A stretch of 64,000 nucleotides of DNA from Aquimarina brevivitae (GTDB lineage: Bacteria; Bacteroidota; Bacteroidia; Flavobacteriales; Flavobacteriaceae). The stretch lies in NCBI RefSeq assembly GCF_004216895.1, contig NZ_SGXE01000001.1:930001-994000 (forward strand), in the 5' to 3' direction. A program made the translations under genes and the position numbers. This document shows positions 15,775 through 24,608 of this stretch, piece by piece; position 1 is the stretch's first letter, and each line of letters begins with the position of its first letter. The notes under the pieces are model-generated. The model was not told where the DNA came from. It worked only from the letters and a program-made list of their open reading frames with translations, and did no database searches.

Positions 15775-17835
15775 TTATTTAAAATCTTCATCAGAAACCC
15801 CTTCGTTGATTTTGATTTCTTTTACTTTAAAATCAATATTCTGAGGGCCTAATGCTTGTGTTATCGTAAATGGGAATTTAATTCCTTTTACTTCTTGATA
15901 GTCACTGTAATTAGTAGTTACTGTTATTTTTTGACCTTGCTGTTCCTGTACGGTAGTTTCTTTTACTTTAAGGCCAGATTCAGTGTCGAAATAAGCTGTT
16001 TTCTTGTCGCTAAGTTTTACGGCATAAGCTTTTCCACCTTCATAAGGCTCTACTTTTTCTAGTGTAGGATTTTCAACTTTAAGCTCAGCAAAAGGATGTG
16101 CTTCTGCTTTGGCCGCTTCAATTTGTTTTTCATCATAATCCATACGTTGTCCTTGAGCCATAACATAGCCTTGAGTACCGTCAAAAACAATTTTTTGAGC
16201 AGTCATCCCTCCAAACGAAACCTCAATTAAAGATTGGTTTTTGGTAGTAACCTTACTAACCAATCCAAGAGTTGCTCCATTGAAGGCAGCTTCAGCTAAC
16301 ATATATACAGAAGATACGTCTTTTAATTTATCTTTTCCTCCAATAGCTTTAAAGTAGTTCTCTAAAACTTGTGCTGCAGTTACGTCCGTTGGTGTCTCAG
16401 CACTGTAATCTGGTTTATCTACCTTATTAGCATATTTGTCATAGTAAAAGATAGATAGCTCTTTGCCGTTGAATTTGGTTTTTTCTAAATTTTCTAGAAC
16501 TTCACTTCCTTTACCTACTACAACAATACGAGCATTTTTGGAACTGAAATATTTTTGTGCTGCTTTCTGCACATCTTCAACCGTTATAGCATTGATCTTT
16601 TCTAAATATGTCTTATAGAAATCTTTTTGAAGGTTTTCTGTTTCAATATTTAGAGCATACTGAGCAATCGTTTCCGGTCTTTCTAATGCCAATACAAAAT
16701 TACCAATGTACTTAGCTTTTGTGTTTTTCAACTCTTCTTCTGTAACAGGTTTAGAGGTAATTTTGTCAATTTCATTAAGGATTTCAACAACCGAACTATC
16801 AGTTACTGCATTTCGAACACTTGCAAAAGCTCTAAAACGTGAGGGAGCATATTTATCATTTCCAATGCTGGAATACGAACCATAGGTATATCCTTTGTCC
16901 TCTCTTAAATTAAGGAAAAGTCTCGCTTCACCACCGCCACCTAAGATTTGATTAGCTACCAAAGCTGCTAAATAATCAGGATCACTCATTTTTAGATTTA
17001 CTAAATTTTCAACAGTGATTTCTGATTGTACTGCATTAGGTACATCAACAAAATTGATTTGCGTGTATTGCACATCTTTAGGAGTAGAATAACCAAAAGA
17101 AGGTACGGTTCTTTTTGTCCAAGGTTTGAAGTTTTTTTCAACTAATTCTTTAGCTTCTTCAAAATTGATATCACCTATAATAATTAGGTATGCATTTGTC
17201 GGAGCAAAGTAGCTGTCGTAGAAATTTCTAACATCAGCTAATTTTACGTTATTAACAGTTTCCTCTGTTGTAAATTCTCCATAAGGATGTTTTGCACCAT
17301 AAGCTAAGGCCCTTTGTACCCTAGAGGATATGGCTTTAACATCTTTTTCTTCAGATTTTAACCCTGTAATTATTTTGGTTTTTTCTTTTTCAAATTCTTC
17401 TTCAGTAAAATTAGGATTAATCGCTGCATCAGCCATTAACTCTAATACTCTAGGAAAATATTTTGATAAAGATGAAGCAAATGCGCTCTGAGAACCAAAA
17501 CTTAATCGGGCTCCTAGAAAGTCAATTTCTTCATTAAATTCATCTTTGGAAATATTTTTAGATCCATTTCCTAATAAGCTTGATAGCAATGAGGCTACTC
17601 CTGCTTTATCTCCCTCCGCAATGGGGTTATTGTCAATGGTCAATTGCGCAGAAACTCGAGGAAGTTTATGATTTTCTACGACTAGTACTTTTAATCCATT
17701 ATCAAGCTCAAAACGCTGGGCGTCCTTTAAATTAATCTCAGGAGCAGGCCCCGGTTCTGGCATTTGTGTTCTGTCAACTTGTGCTTGTGTTTTTACAATC
17801 GTAAAAACAAATAATACTATAAATAATCTTTTCAT
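15775..17835 (-). CDS. Catalytically inactive M16 peptidase subunit with LolA-like C-terminal domain
   Basis: A 686-residue exported protein with a signal peptide ending in VKTQAQ. Two M16 halves fill residues about 40-440. Where the zinc motif HxxEH should lie, the sequence reads VASLLSSLLGNGSK, so this half cannot bind zinc. The partner Arg/Tyr motif is kept in LREDKGYTYGSYSS. Residues about 460-686 are an extra beta-rich domain resembling LolA/LppX-type outer-membrane lipoprotein folds. It follows the active M16 gene by 13 bases; the two likely form a heterodimer. Confidence 0.88.
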   Translation of the reverse strand: MKRLFIVLFVFTIVKTQAQVDRTQMPEPGPAPEINLKDAQRFELDNGLKVLVVENHKLPRVSAQLTIDNNPIAEGDKAGVASLLSSLLGNGSKNISKDEFNEEIDFLGARLSFGSQSAFASSLSKYFPRVLELMADAAINPNFTEEEFEKEKTKIITGLKSEEKDVKAISSRVQRALAYGAKHPYGEFTTEETVNNVKLADVRNFYDSYFAPTNAYLIIIGDINFEEAKELVEKNFKPWTKRTVPSFGYSTPKDVQYTQINFVDVPNAVQSEITVENLVNLKMSDPDYLAALVANQILGGGGEARLFLNLREDKGYTYGSYSSIGNDKYAPSRFRAFASVRNAVTDSSVVEILNEIDKITSKPVTEEELKNTKAKYIGNFVLALERPETIAQYALNIETENLQKDFYKTYLEKINAITVEDVQKAAQKYFSSKNARIVVVGKGSEVLENLEKTKFNGKELSIFYYDKYANKVDKPDYSAETPTDVTAAQVLENYFKAIGGKDKLKDVSSVYMLAEAAFNGATLGLVSKVTTKNQSLIEVSFGGMTAQKIVFDGTQGYVMAQGQRMDYDEKQIEAAKAEAHPFAELKVENPTLEKVEPYEGGKAYAVKLSDKKTAYFDTESGLKVKETTVQEQQGQKITVTTNYSDYQEVKGIKFPFTITQALGPQNIDFKVKEIKINEGVSDEDFK

Positions 17836-17848
17836 GTGATTTTGAGTC

Positions 17849-19171
17849 TTAATTTGCTGGTTTTTCGCCTGGTAAATAGTTTATTATTACACTTTGATTA
17901 GGCTTTAAATATTTCTCTGCCACTTTTTTAATTTCTTCTCTAGTAATAGAACGATAAATCTCGATCTCTTCATTGATCAACGAAGTATCTCCGTATAACA
18001 AGTAATTTGTGGCTAAGGAACTAGCGATACCCTGTACACTGGAGTTAGAGTTCACAAAGTTATTCTCAAATTTATTTTGCAATTTTTGGTAATCTCTTTC
18101 GGATATTAGTTCCGTTCTCACTTTAGCAACCTCTTCTTCCATTTCGGAGATTAACGTTCCAAGATCTGTGTTGTTTAATGGTATTGCAAAAACCAAATAC
18201 ATCCCATAGTCCTCTTGAGGAATACTAAATGCTCCTACTTGTAAGGCCTGCTTTTGTTCGTCAACCATCTTTTTATAAAGCTTAGAACTTTTTCCGTCGC
18301 TTAAATAGGTAGAAATCATTTGCAAAACGTAAGAATCTCTCTGCTTAAATCCTGGCGTGCGATATGCTAAGCCAGTAGCCGGTATTTGAATATTTGGATC
18401 ATAAGCCGTTGCTGTTCTTTGTGTAGTGATTGGTTTTTCTACTGGATATTTGCGTACGATGTCTTCTCCTTTAGGTATCGGGCCAAAATAATCCTTGATC
18501 ATTTTTTTAGTTTTCTCGATATCGATATCCCCTGCTACTACCAGCACTGCATTATTAGGCACATAGTATTTTTTGTTATATGCTTTAACGTCTTCTAAGG
18601 TGGCTGCGTCAAGATCCTTCATATAACCAATGTTTGGATCTTTATAAGGATGCTTGTCAAAAAGATTTTTTCCTAACACCGGTAAAAATTGACCATAAGG
18701 AGAGTTGTCATAACGTAATCGTTTTTCTTCTTTTACAACCTCTTGCTGGGTATCCACACCAGTTTGATCGATAACAGGGTGCAGCATACGCTCAGATTCC
18801 ATCCATAAACCGAGTTCTAAATTATTAGAGGGGAATACCTCGTAATAATAAGTTCTGTCCTGAGAGGTGTTAGCGTTGTTTTGCCCTCCGTTTGAAGATA
18901 CGATTTCGAACCATTTTCCTCTTTCAATGTTTTTCGTCCCTTCGAATAAAAGGTGTTCAAAAAAATGAGCAAAACCAGTTCTTCCTTCCGTTCTATCTTT
19001 ACCCCCTACATGATACATTACAGAAGTAGTCACTACAGGTGCAGTATTGTCTTGGTGTAGAATTACGTGCAACCCATTATCCAGGTCATATTCTGTGTAT
19101 TCTACTTCTTGGGCTTGTCCAATGAAGGATAATAGGAGCCCTAAAGCAATTGTGTAAATTTTAATTCTCAT
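17849..19171 (-). CDS. Active M16 zinc peptidase subunit
   Basis: A 440-residue exported pitrilysin-family protein with a signal peptide ending in IGQAQ. The inverted zinc motif is intact in FAHFFEHLLFEGT (HxxEH, about residues 63-67), and the third ligand region is EVVKEEKRLRYDN. With the zinc-less neighbour it matches paired M16B systems in which one subunit cuts and the other holds the substrate. It probably acts on peptides in the periplasm. It is first in its two-gene operon. Confidence 0.92.
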   Translation of the reverse strand: MRIKIYTIALGLLLSFIGQAQEVEYTEYDLDNGLHVILHQDNTAPVVTTSVMYHVGGKDRTEGRTGFAHFFEHLLFEGTKNIERGKWFEIVSSNGGQNNANTSQDRTYYYEVFPSNNLELGLWMESERMLHPVIDQTGVDTQQEVVKEEKRLRYDNSPYGQFLPVLGKNLFDKHPYKDPNIGYMKDLDAATLEDVKAYNKKYYVPNNAVLVVAGDIDIEKTKKMIKDYFGPIPKGEDIVRKYPVEKPITTQRTATAYDPNIQIPATGLAYRTPGFKQRDSYVLQMISTYLSDGKSSKLYKKMVDEQKQALQVGAFSIPQEDYGMYLVFAIPLNNTDLGTLISEMEEEVAKVRTELISERDYQKLQNKFENNFVNSNSSVQGIASSLATNYLLYGDTSLINEEIEIYRSITREEIKKVAEKYLKPNQSVIINYLPGEKPAN

Positions 19172-19352
19172 TCGTAGTATTTTTTTGATTCAGATAATAA
19201 GTGTGTAAAAATTGAATTTTGTTACTTCGGAAAGGTATAAAAATGCGTTGTAATTTTCAAAATGAAATGCTAAAGCCGCAACTATTAACACGTTTTTAAG
19301 TAAAAAAAAGCGCGTATTCTTTAAATTTAGAAATAAACGAAAAAAAAATATC

Positions 19353-19826
19353 ATGAAGAGATCAACCATTCCCGTAGTTTATGGACTTTTAATCGCAGTT
19401 GGATTAATTGTTTACTTTTTATTATTGTCTTTAATAGGAGTACAGACAAATCCAATCTTTAGTTTAGGAAATGGTGTTATTGTAGGTGTAGGCTTGTATT
19501 ATGCATTACGTAATTATAAGAAGGAAAAGGGAGTAAATTTTGAATACCAGAAAGGTTTTATGGCAGGTTTGCTCACTGGATTTAATGCTACTATATTATT
19601 TACTATTTTCTTTGCGGTATATGTAACTCATCTAAACACTGATTTTCTACCAATGATGCTTGAAAATTGGAGCTCACATTATCATGTTGGTGTTGGTATT
19701 GTAGTGTTTGTAGCCGCTATTATGGGGTTCGCAACTACCTTTGTGCTTACATTATCTTTTATGCAACTCTTCAAAGATAGTTGGAATACAAAAAAAGGAA
19801 AAAAATCCACAGCGATTGAGGCTTAA
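19353..19826 (+). CDS. DUF4199 family membrane protein
   Basis: A 157-residue protein with four hydrophobic segments, starting with the MKRSTIPVVYGLLIAVGL helix. The motif YALRNYKKEKG followed by FEYQKGFMAGLL is typical of DUF4199. The family is nearly confined to Bacteroidota and has no known function. It is upstream of rplU but separated from it by an independent promoter. Confidence 0.82.
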   Translation: MKRSTIPVVYGLLIAVGLIVYFLLLSLIGVQTNPIFSLGNGVIVGVGLYYALRNYKKEKGVNFEYQKGFMAGLLTGFNATILFTIFFAVYVTHLNTDFLPMMLENWSSHYHVGVGIVVFVAAIMGFATTFVLTLSFMQLFKDSWNTKKGKKSTAIEA

Positions 19827-19830
19827 AATA

Positions 19831-19861
19831 TTTGTCAATTAATTAATTAGAAGTATATTTG
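19831..19861 (+). promoter_or_regulatory. Promoter of rplU-rpmA
   Basis: TTTG (19831-19834), a 19-base spacer and TATATTTG (19854-19861) match the Bacteroidota consensus almost ideally. The rplU ATG is 61 bases downstream, leaving a leader of about 55 bases. Confidence 0.8.
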
Positions 19862-19865
19862 CACC

Positions 19866-19881
19866 CGCCTTTAATTAGGCG
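19866..19881 (+). promoter_or_regulatory. Leader hairpin before rplU
   Basis: CGCCT and AGGCG pair around TTAATT right at the expected transcript start. It may be a regulatory ribosomal-protein leader or a stabilising 5' hairpin. The stem has only five pairs. Confidence 0.35.
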
Positions 19882-19922
19882 AGGTTTATTTTTATTGATA
19901 TAAATTAATTAATCGTTACGCT

Positions 19923-20459
19923 ATGTACGCAATTGTAGAGATAGCAGGGCAGCAATTTAAAGTTGCGAAAGACCAAAAGGTTTTTGTACACCGATTAGCA
20001 GGTGAAGAAGGAGACAAAGTTTCTTTCGATAAAGTTTTACTTACTGCTGATGGAGACAATGTTACCCTTGGCGCCCCCGCTATAGAAGGAGCTCAAGTAG
20101 GAGCCAAAATTACAAGACACCTTAAAGGAGATAAGGTTATTGTTTTTAAGAAAAAAAGAAGAAAAGGTTACCGTGTTAAAAATGGTCACCGTCAGTCATT
20201 AACAGAGATAGTAATAGAAAGTATTGCTGCATCTGGAGCTAAAAAGCAGACTGCGAAAAAAGAAGAGCCAAAAGCGAAAAAGGAAACCGCTAAGGCAGAT
20301 GCCCCTAAAAAGGAAACTGCAGCTAAAAGTGACACAAGTGCTGAAGATTTAAGTGCAAAAACAGTTGCTGAATTAAAAGAAATGGCTAAAGCTAAAGGTA
20401 TCACAGGTTTTTCTTCAATGAAGAAAGCTGAGCTTATAGAAGCTTTACAAGAAAAATAA
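19923..20459 (+). CDS. rplU: Ribosomal protein bL21 with C-terminal SAP/HeH-like extension
   Basis: Residues 1-100 are standard bL21 (MYAIVEIAGQQFKVAKDQK, VGAKITRHLKGDKVIVFKKKRRKGYR, GHRQSLTEI). A Lys/Ala/Glu-rich linker (about 101-140) and a small helical domain (about 143-178: KTVAELKEMAKAKGITGF, MKKAELIEALQ) follow. That domain resembles SAP/HeH/Rho-N nucleic-acid-binding motifs. The usual length is about 103 residues, so this is a real extension, shared by some Flavobacteria. rpmA follows. Confidence 0.95.
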   Translation: MYAIVEIAGQQFKVAKDQKVFVHRLAGEEGDKVSFDKVLLTADGDNVTLGAPAIEGAQVGAKITRHLKGDKVIVFKKKRRKGYRVKNGHRQSLTEIVIESIAASGAKKQTAKKEEPKAKKETAKADAPKKETAAKSDTSAEDLSAKTVAELKEMAKAKGITGFSSMKKAELIEALQEK

Positions 20460-20512
20460 TTAACCAAGCAGTAGTTATAGCTGCTAATATTAACTTATAA
20501 AACCGTAATAAG

Positions 20513-20773
20513 ATGGCTCATAAAAAAGGAGTAGGTAGTTCGAAGAACGGTAGAGAATCAGAATCGAAACGCTTAGGAGTTAAGATTTTTGGTGGACAAG
20601 CTGCCGTAGCAGGTAACATCATTGTTAGACAAAGAGGTACTGCTCACAAACCAGGAGAAAATGTGTATGCTGGTAAAGACCATACACTACACGCTAAAGT
20701 AGACGGGATCGTTCAGTTTACTAAGAAAAAAGATAACAAGTCATATGTTTCTATAACCCCTTTTGAGGCATAG
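20513..20773 (+). CDS. rpmA: Ribosomal protein bL27
   Basis: An 86-residue bL27, whose N terminus reaches toward the peptidyl-transferase centre. It begins [16 protein letters not shown] and continues with [22 protein letters not shown] and [10 protein letters not shown]. No N-terminal cleavage extension like that of Firmicutes is seen. It is co-transcribed with rplU and ends at the terminator at 20799-20828. Confidence 0.97.
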   Translation: MAHKKGVGSSKNGRESESKRLGVKIFGGQAAVAGNIIVRQRGTAHKPGENVYAGKDHTLHAKVDGIVQFTKKKDNKSYVSITPFEA

Positions 20774-20798
20774 AGAAATGAACTTTATTAAATAAGCG

Positions 20799-20828
20799 AA
20801 AGCCTTTTCAACAAATTGAAAAGGCTTT
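20799..20828 (+). terminator. Terminator of rplU-rpmA
   Basis: AAAGCCTTTTCAA (20799-20811) pairs with TTGAAAAGGCTTT (20816-20828) around CAAA, then a T-run. A 13-base perfect stem. Confidence 0.92.
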
Positions 20829-20932
20829 TTTATTTTCTTTTTGCTGGCAAATGAGTTAAGTTTTTTGTGTAGAGCGTTAATAAATTTTCTGTGGTTAAGT
20901 AATTTGTTAAACTAATTTAACACTTATTTATT

Positions 20933-21514
20933 ATGAAAAAATTAACCATTTGCACATTACTATCAGCGTCTATTTTATTTTCTAGCTGTCTGGGTTCATT
21001 TTCGGCCTTTAACGGATTGAAGGATTGGAATCAAGGAGTAACAAACAGTAAATTTGTAAACAACCTTATTTTTTGGGCACTTAATATTGTGCCGGTGTAT
21101 AGTTTATTTATGTTAGGTGATGTAATTATTTTCAATGTTATAGAATTTTGGAGTGGTTCTAATCCTATTGCTATGAATGAAGGTGATATGGAAATGCAGA
21201 TCGTAGAAAAAGATGGAAACACTTTTGAAATGATTGCAACGAAAAATAGATTGCAAATTAAAGTCATTGAAGGTGAGCGAAAAGGAGAAAAATTGGATTT
21301 AGTTTATAAACCATCAGAAAAATCTTGGAGTGCAATAAAGCCTAATGGAGAAGTTATAAAATTATCTTCTTTTGAAGAAGGTTTTTATGTAGTACATATG
21401 CCAGATGGTGAAGAGGTTAAGATTGATGTAAATGCTACACGAAACGAAGGTTTGGCTTTATTGGAGCGTAAAACAGTGGCATATCAAAATTGCCTGGTTG
21501 CGGAATTAGAATAG
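20933..21514 (+). CDS. DUF3332 family lipoprotein
   Basis: A 193-residue protein with a signal peptide ending in the lipobox FSSC (Cys about residue 19). The segment NGLKDWNQGVTNSKFVNN and a hydrophobic stretch (about residues 40-65) are DUF3332 features. The soluble C-terminal half is beta-rich. The function is unknown; it is probably attached to a membrane. It has its own bidirectional terminator and no obvious operon partner. Confidence 0.82.
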   Translation: MKKLTICTLLSASILFSSCLGSFSAFNGLKDWNQGVTNSKFVNNLIFWALNIVPVYSLFMLGDVIIFNVIEFWSGSNPIAMNEGDMEMQIVEKDGNTFEMIATKNRLQIKVIEGERKGEKLDLVYKPSEKSWSAIKPNGEVIKLSSFEEGFYVVHMPDGEEVKIDVNATRNEGLALLERKTVAYQNCLVAELE

Positions 21515-21572
21515 TCATTAAGAGAATAGAATATGCTAATCTCATTTGACTATATGAAATTTGTTTAAAATA

Positions 21573-21600
21573 AAAAACAGCTCTGTATTGAGCTGTTTTT
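21573..21600. terminator. Bidirectional terminator between DUF3332 and ahcY
   Basis: AAAAACAGCTC (21573-21583) pairs with GAGCTGTTTTT (21590-21600), loop TGTATT. T-runs follow on both strands, so it serves both convergent genes. Confidence 0.9.
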
Positions 21601-21625
21601 TTATATCTATAAAGTAGTTGAAATA

Positions 21626-22942
21626 TTAATATCTATAATACTCTGGCTTAAATGGACCTTCAACTTCCACACCGATGTATTCGGCTTGTTCTGGTCTTAA
21701 CGTTTCTAATTCAGCACCTAATCGCGATAAATGTAACTGCGCTACTTTTTCATCCAAGTGCTTAGGAAGCATATATACTTCGTTTTTGTACTTATCAGAA
21801 TGGTTCCATAATTCTATCTGAGCTAAAGTCTGATTGGTAAAAGAATTACTCATCACAAAACTTGGGTGTCCAGTGGCACAACCTAAATTTACTAATCGTC
21901 CTTCTGCTAGTATGATAATATCTTTGCCATCGATAGTATATTTATCAACTTGAGGCTTAATTTCATCTTTAGTGTTACCATAATTTTTATTCAGCCAAGC
22001 CATGTCAATTTCATTATCAAAATGACCAATATTACAAACAATTGCTTTGTCTTTTAATGCTTTGAAATGTTGTTCTTGTATGATATCTTTATTACCAGTG
22101 GTAGTAATAACGATATCAGCATTATGAATAACGGTTGTTAATTTTTTCACTTCAAAACCGTCCATAGCAGCTTGTAATGCACATATTGGGTCAATTTCTG
22201 TAACGGTAACTATAGATCCAGCACCTCTAAAAGATGCAGCGGTTCCTTTTCCTACATCACCGTACCCACAAACTACAACTCTCTTACCTGCAAGCATGGT
22301 ATCAGTAGCTCTTCTAATTGCATCAACAGCACTTTCTCTACACCCGTACTTGTTATCAAACTTGGATTTAGTTACAGAGTCATTAACATTAATAGCAGGC
22401 ATAGGTAAGGTCCCTTTTTTCATTCTTTCGTACAGTCGATGCACTCCTGTAGTGGTTTCTTCTGACAACCCTTTAATGCAGTCAACCAATTCTGGATATC
22501 TATCGAGTACCATATTTGTTAAATCTCCACCGTCATCTAAGATCATATTCAACGGCTTTCTTTCTTCTCCAAAAAATAAGGTTTGCTCAATACACCAATC
22601 AAATTCTTCTTCATTCATTCCTTTCCACGCGTACACTGGTATACCTGCTTCTGCAATTGCAGCAGCAGCTTGATCTTGCGTAGAAAAAATATTACAAGAA
22701 CTCCAGGTAACTTCTGCACCTAGTGCTTTTAAGGTTTCTATCAATACAGCTGTTTGAATGGTCATATGAAGACAACCAGCAATTCTTGCTCCTTTAAGCG
22801 GTTGCTCGTCTTTATATTCTTCTCTTAGCGACATTAATCCAGGCATTTCTGCTTCTGCTAATTCAATTTCTTTTCTTCCCCAAGCAGCTAAGGATATATC
22901 TTTAACTTTATAAGGAACATATGGAACTGTCTTTGTACTCAT
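21626..22942 (-). CDS. ahcY: Adenosylhomocysteinase
   Basis: Hydrolyses S-adenosylhomocysteine to adenosine and homocysteine in the methyl cycle. Signatures include [30 protein letters not shown], the NAD loop [18 protein letters not shown], and the C-terminal KYYRY-like end PFKPEYYRY. The start at 22942 ([12 protein letters not shown]) gives 438 residues; the frame stays open 105 bases upstream, but that part reads like leader, not protein. A TACCTTTG promoter box lies at 23045-23052. Confidence 0.95.
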   Translation of the reverse strand: MSTKTVPYVPYKVKDISLAAWGRKEIELAEAEMPGLMSLREEYKDEQPLKGARIAGCLHMTIQTAVLIETLKALGAEVTWSSCNIFSTQDQAAAAIAEAGIPVYAWKGMNEEEFDWCIEQTLFFGEERKPLNMILDDGGDLTNMVLDRYPELVDCIKGLSEETTTGVHRLYERMKKGTLPMPAINVNDSVTKSKFDNKYGCRESAVDAIRRATDTMLAGKRVVVCGYGDVGKGTAASFRGAGSIVTVTEIDPICALQAAMDGFEVKKLTTVIHNADIVITTTGNKDIIQEQHFKALKDKAIVCNIGHFDNEIDMAWLNKNYGNTKDEIKPQVDKYTIDGKDIIILAEGRLVNLGCATGHPSFVMSNSFTNQTLAQIELWNHSDKYKNEVYMLPKHLDEKVAQLHLSRLGAELETLRPEQAEYIGVEVEGPFKPEYYRY

Positions 22943-23040
22943 ATTTACTTGTTTTATGTTTAAGAGGTACTTTCTAGCAATTCGTACCAAAATATTATAA
23001 ATTCGCATAGTGAAAATCCGGAAAAAATCTTGATTTTCAG
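22943..23040 (-). promoter_or_regulatory. Structured leader of ahcY (candidate)
   Basis: Between promoter and start codon about 95 bases of transcript hold two hairpins: TGAAAATC/GATTTTCA (8 pairs) and GGTAC/GTACC with a long loop. No known SAM or SAH riboswitch consensus is recognised. Regulation is an inference from the leader length and pairing. Confidence 0.35.
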
Positions 23041-23044
23041 AGTG

Positions 23045-23052
23045 CAAAGGTA
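23045..23052 (-). promoter_or_regulatory. -7 box of the ahcY promoter
   Basis: TACCTTTG on the minus strand matches TAnnTTTG exactly, about 103 bases before the ahcY start. No clear TTG is seen at the -33 position. Confidence 0.55.
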
Positions 23053-23074
23053 CGTAATAACTTTAAGAATATAA

Positions 23075-23707
23075 ATGCCTCTTTACAAAACTATAACGCC
23101 AAAAAAAGGCACCACAATCTTAATCTGGAAAATAGATGAAACTTTCGAAACCCTGAAAAAAGATATTGAGCTTATCGCAAATTCTCAACAACGTGTTGAG
23201 GGTATGAAATCAACACTGCATCAAAGAGGTTTTTTAAGTATTCGCCATTTGTTAAAAGTCATGAATTATTACGATAATGATTTGTGGTATGATGAACTGG
23301 GTAAACCTCATCTTGTAGATAAAAAACATATCTCGATCACGCATTCCTTTACTTTTTCTGCTATAATCGTTAGTGATGATCCAATAGGAATTGATATTGA
23401 AAAAAAGAGAGCGAAAATTCAACATATTGCACCTAAGTTTTTGTATTCTTCGGATTATGATTTGTTAGCCGATAAGTCGATCGATGAACACGTTGAGGTT
23501 TTGACAATTTTATGGTGTGTTAAAGAATCAATTTATAAACTATTTGCTACACCAGGTCTAAGTTTTAAAGATCACATACCAATTAAATCTATTGACTATA
23601 AGCATAATCATGTACAAGCGCAGACAGATTACAATGGAAAGATTACGGACTACACCTTGCATTTTATGGAGTTCGAAGGATTCTGTTGTGCGTATGTAGT
23701 GCCTTAA
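23075..23707 (+). CDS. 4'-phosphopantetheinyl transferase family protein
   Basis: A 210-residue Sfp/HetI-like enzyme that attaches the phosphopantetheine arm to acyl or peptidyl carrier proteins. The two signature motifs are present: IGIDIEKKRAKI with the metal-binding aspartate, and WCVKESIYKLF with the catalytic Glu and Lys. The N-terminal pseudo-repeat is short. It is divergent from ahcY, and the thiamine-binding gene follows after 21 bases. Which carrier protein it serves is not visible. Confidence 0.88.
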   Translation: MPLYKTITPKKGTTILIWKIDETFETLKKDIELIANSQQRVEGMKSTLHQRGFLSIRHLLKVMNYYDNDLWYDELGKPHLVDKKHISITHSFTFSAIIVSDDPIGIDIEKKRAKIQHIAPKFLYSSDYDLLADKSIDEHVEVLTILWCVKESIYKLFATPGLSFKDHIPIKSIDYKHNHVQAQTDYNGKITDYTLHFMEFEGFCCAYVVP

Positions 23708-23728
23708 AAATAACAAAGTTTAAAAGCT

Positions 23729-23989
23729 ATGAAAGTATCCATAGAGCTTACCTTAACTCCTTTACAGGATGACTATGAGCAACATATTATTGCATTTATC
23801 AAAAAATTACGAGCATCAAAGTTTACAATTCTTGAAAATCCATTGAGTACCCAGGTATATGGCGAATATGATGAAGTTATGAATTTTCTTACGGAAGCCA
23901 TAAAAACATCGTTCAATGCTTTAGAAAATGTATTGGTAACTATGAAAATTGTCAAATCCGATAGAAGTAAGTATGAACCACATTTTTGA
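23729..23989 (+). CDS. Thiamine-binding domain protein (MTH1187/YkoF-like)
   Basis: An 86-residue single-domain protein. The pattern MKVSIELTLTPLQDDYEQHIIAFI and NPLSTQVYGEYDEVM matches the small MTH1187/YqgV family, whose members have been shown to bind thiamine. It overlaps the following Pnu-type transporter gene by 17 bases, so the two are probably translated together. Ligand binding here is inferred from family only. Confidence 0.78.
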   Translation: MKVSIELTLTPLQDDYEQHIIAFIKKLRASKFTILENPLSTQVYGEYDEVMNFLTEAIKTSFNALENVLVTMKIVKSDRSKYEPHF

Positions 23990-24608
23990 TTTCCTATTTG
24001 GTCAATATGAGAATTATGCAAACTTAGATATTGTATTAGAAATTACGGCGGTTCTTTTTGGCTTATCTAGTGTGTTATTTGCTTGGCGTAATAAAATATG
24101 GGTGTACCCAACAGGAATCATTAGCACAGCTATATATGTTTATTTATTGTATAAATGGGACTTATTAGGTGATATGATTATCAATGGTTATTATTTTATG
24201 ATGAGTGTTTATGGATGGTACGTATGGACCAGAAAAGTTGGCCCTGATAATAAAAGCACACCGATCTCCAAAACAAATCTTAGAGATAAGAAAATAAGCT
24301 TACTCATTTTTTGGAGTAGCATCTTGCTGATCTATTTGGTCTATGTTGCAAATGATAAATGGGATAATAGTTATGCATATATTGACACTTTAACCACAGC
24401 AATATTCTTCGTCGGAATGTGGTTAATGGCAAGACGAAAAATTGAAAACTGGATATTTTGGATTTTAGGGGATCTAATTTCTGTTCCGCTTTATTTTTAT
24501 AAGGGTTTTACATTTACCAGTATACAATACCTTATTTTTACAGTAATTGCTATTTTTGGGTATCTTGAATGGAAAAAACGCTTAAACAAACCGATAGTGA
24601 CTGCTTAA
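23973..24608 (+). CDS. Pnu-type vitamin transporter (PnuC/PnuT)
   Basis: About 211 residues with seven hydrophobic segments, the Pnu fold. IWVYPTGIISTAIYVYLLYK and NGYYFMMSVYGWYVWTR are the conserved core around the substrate tryptophans. Pnu proteins let vitamins diffuse in and rely on a cytosolic kinase to trap them. The ATG at 23973 is preferred over an upstream TTG. Neighbours are a thiamine-binding protein and a NadR-like kinase, so the substrate could be thiamine or nicotinamide riboside. Confidence 0.85.
   Translation: MNHIFDFLFGQYENYANLDIVLEITAVLFGLSSVLFAWRNKIWVYPTGIISTAIYVYLLYKWDLLGDMIINGYYFMMSVYGWYVWTRKVGPDNKSTPISKTNLRDKKISLLIFWSSILLIYLVYVANDKWDNSYAYIDTLTTAIFFVGMWLMARRKIENWIFWILGDLISVPLYFYKGFTFTSIQYLIFTVIAIFGYLEWKKRLNKPIVTA

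Noticed and set aside
20192..20467. Antisense frame over the rplU extension
   Set aside because: It arises from the low-complexity Lys/Ala codons of the sense strand and has no start signal or homologue pattern.
22943..23047. 105-base N-terminal extension of ahcY
   Set aside because: The extension has no similarity to AhcY, contains leader hairpins and abuts the promoter box; [12 protein letters not shown] is the family start.
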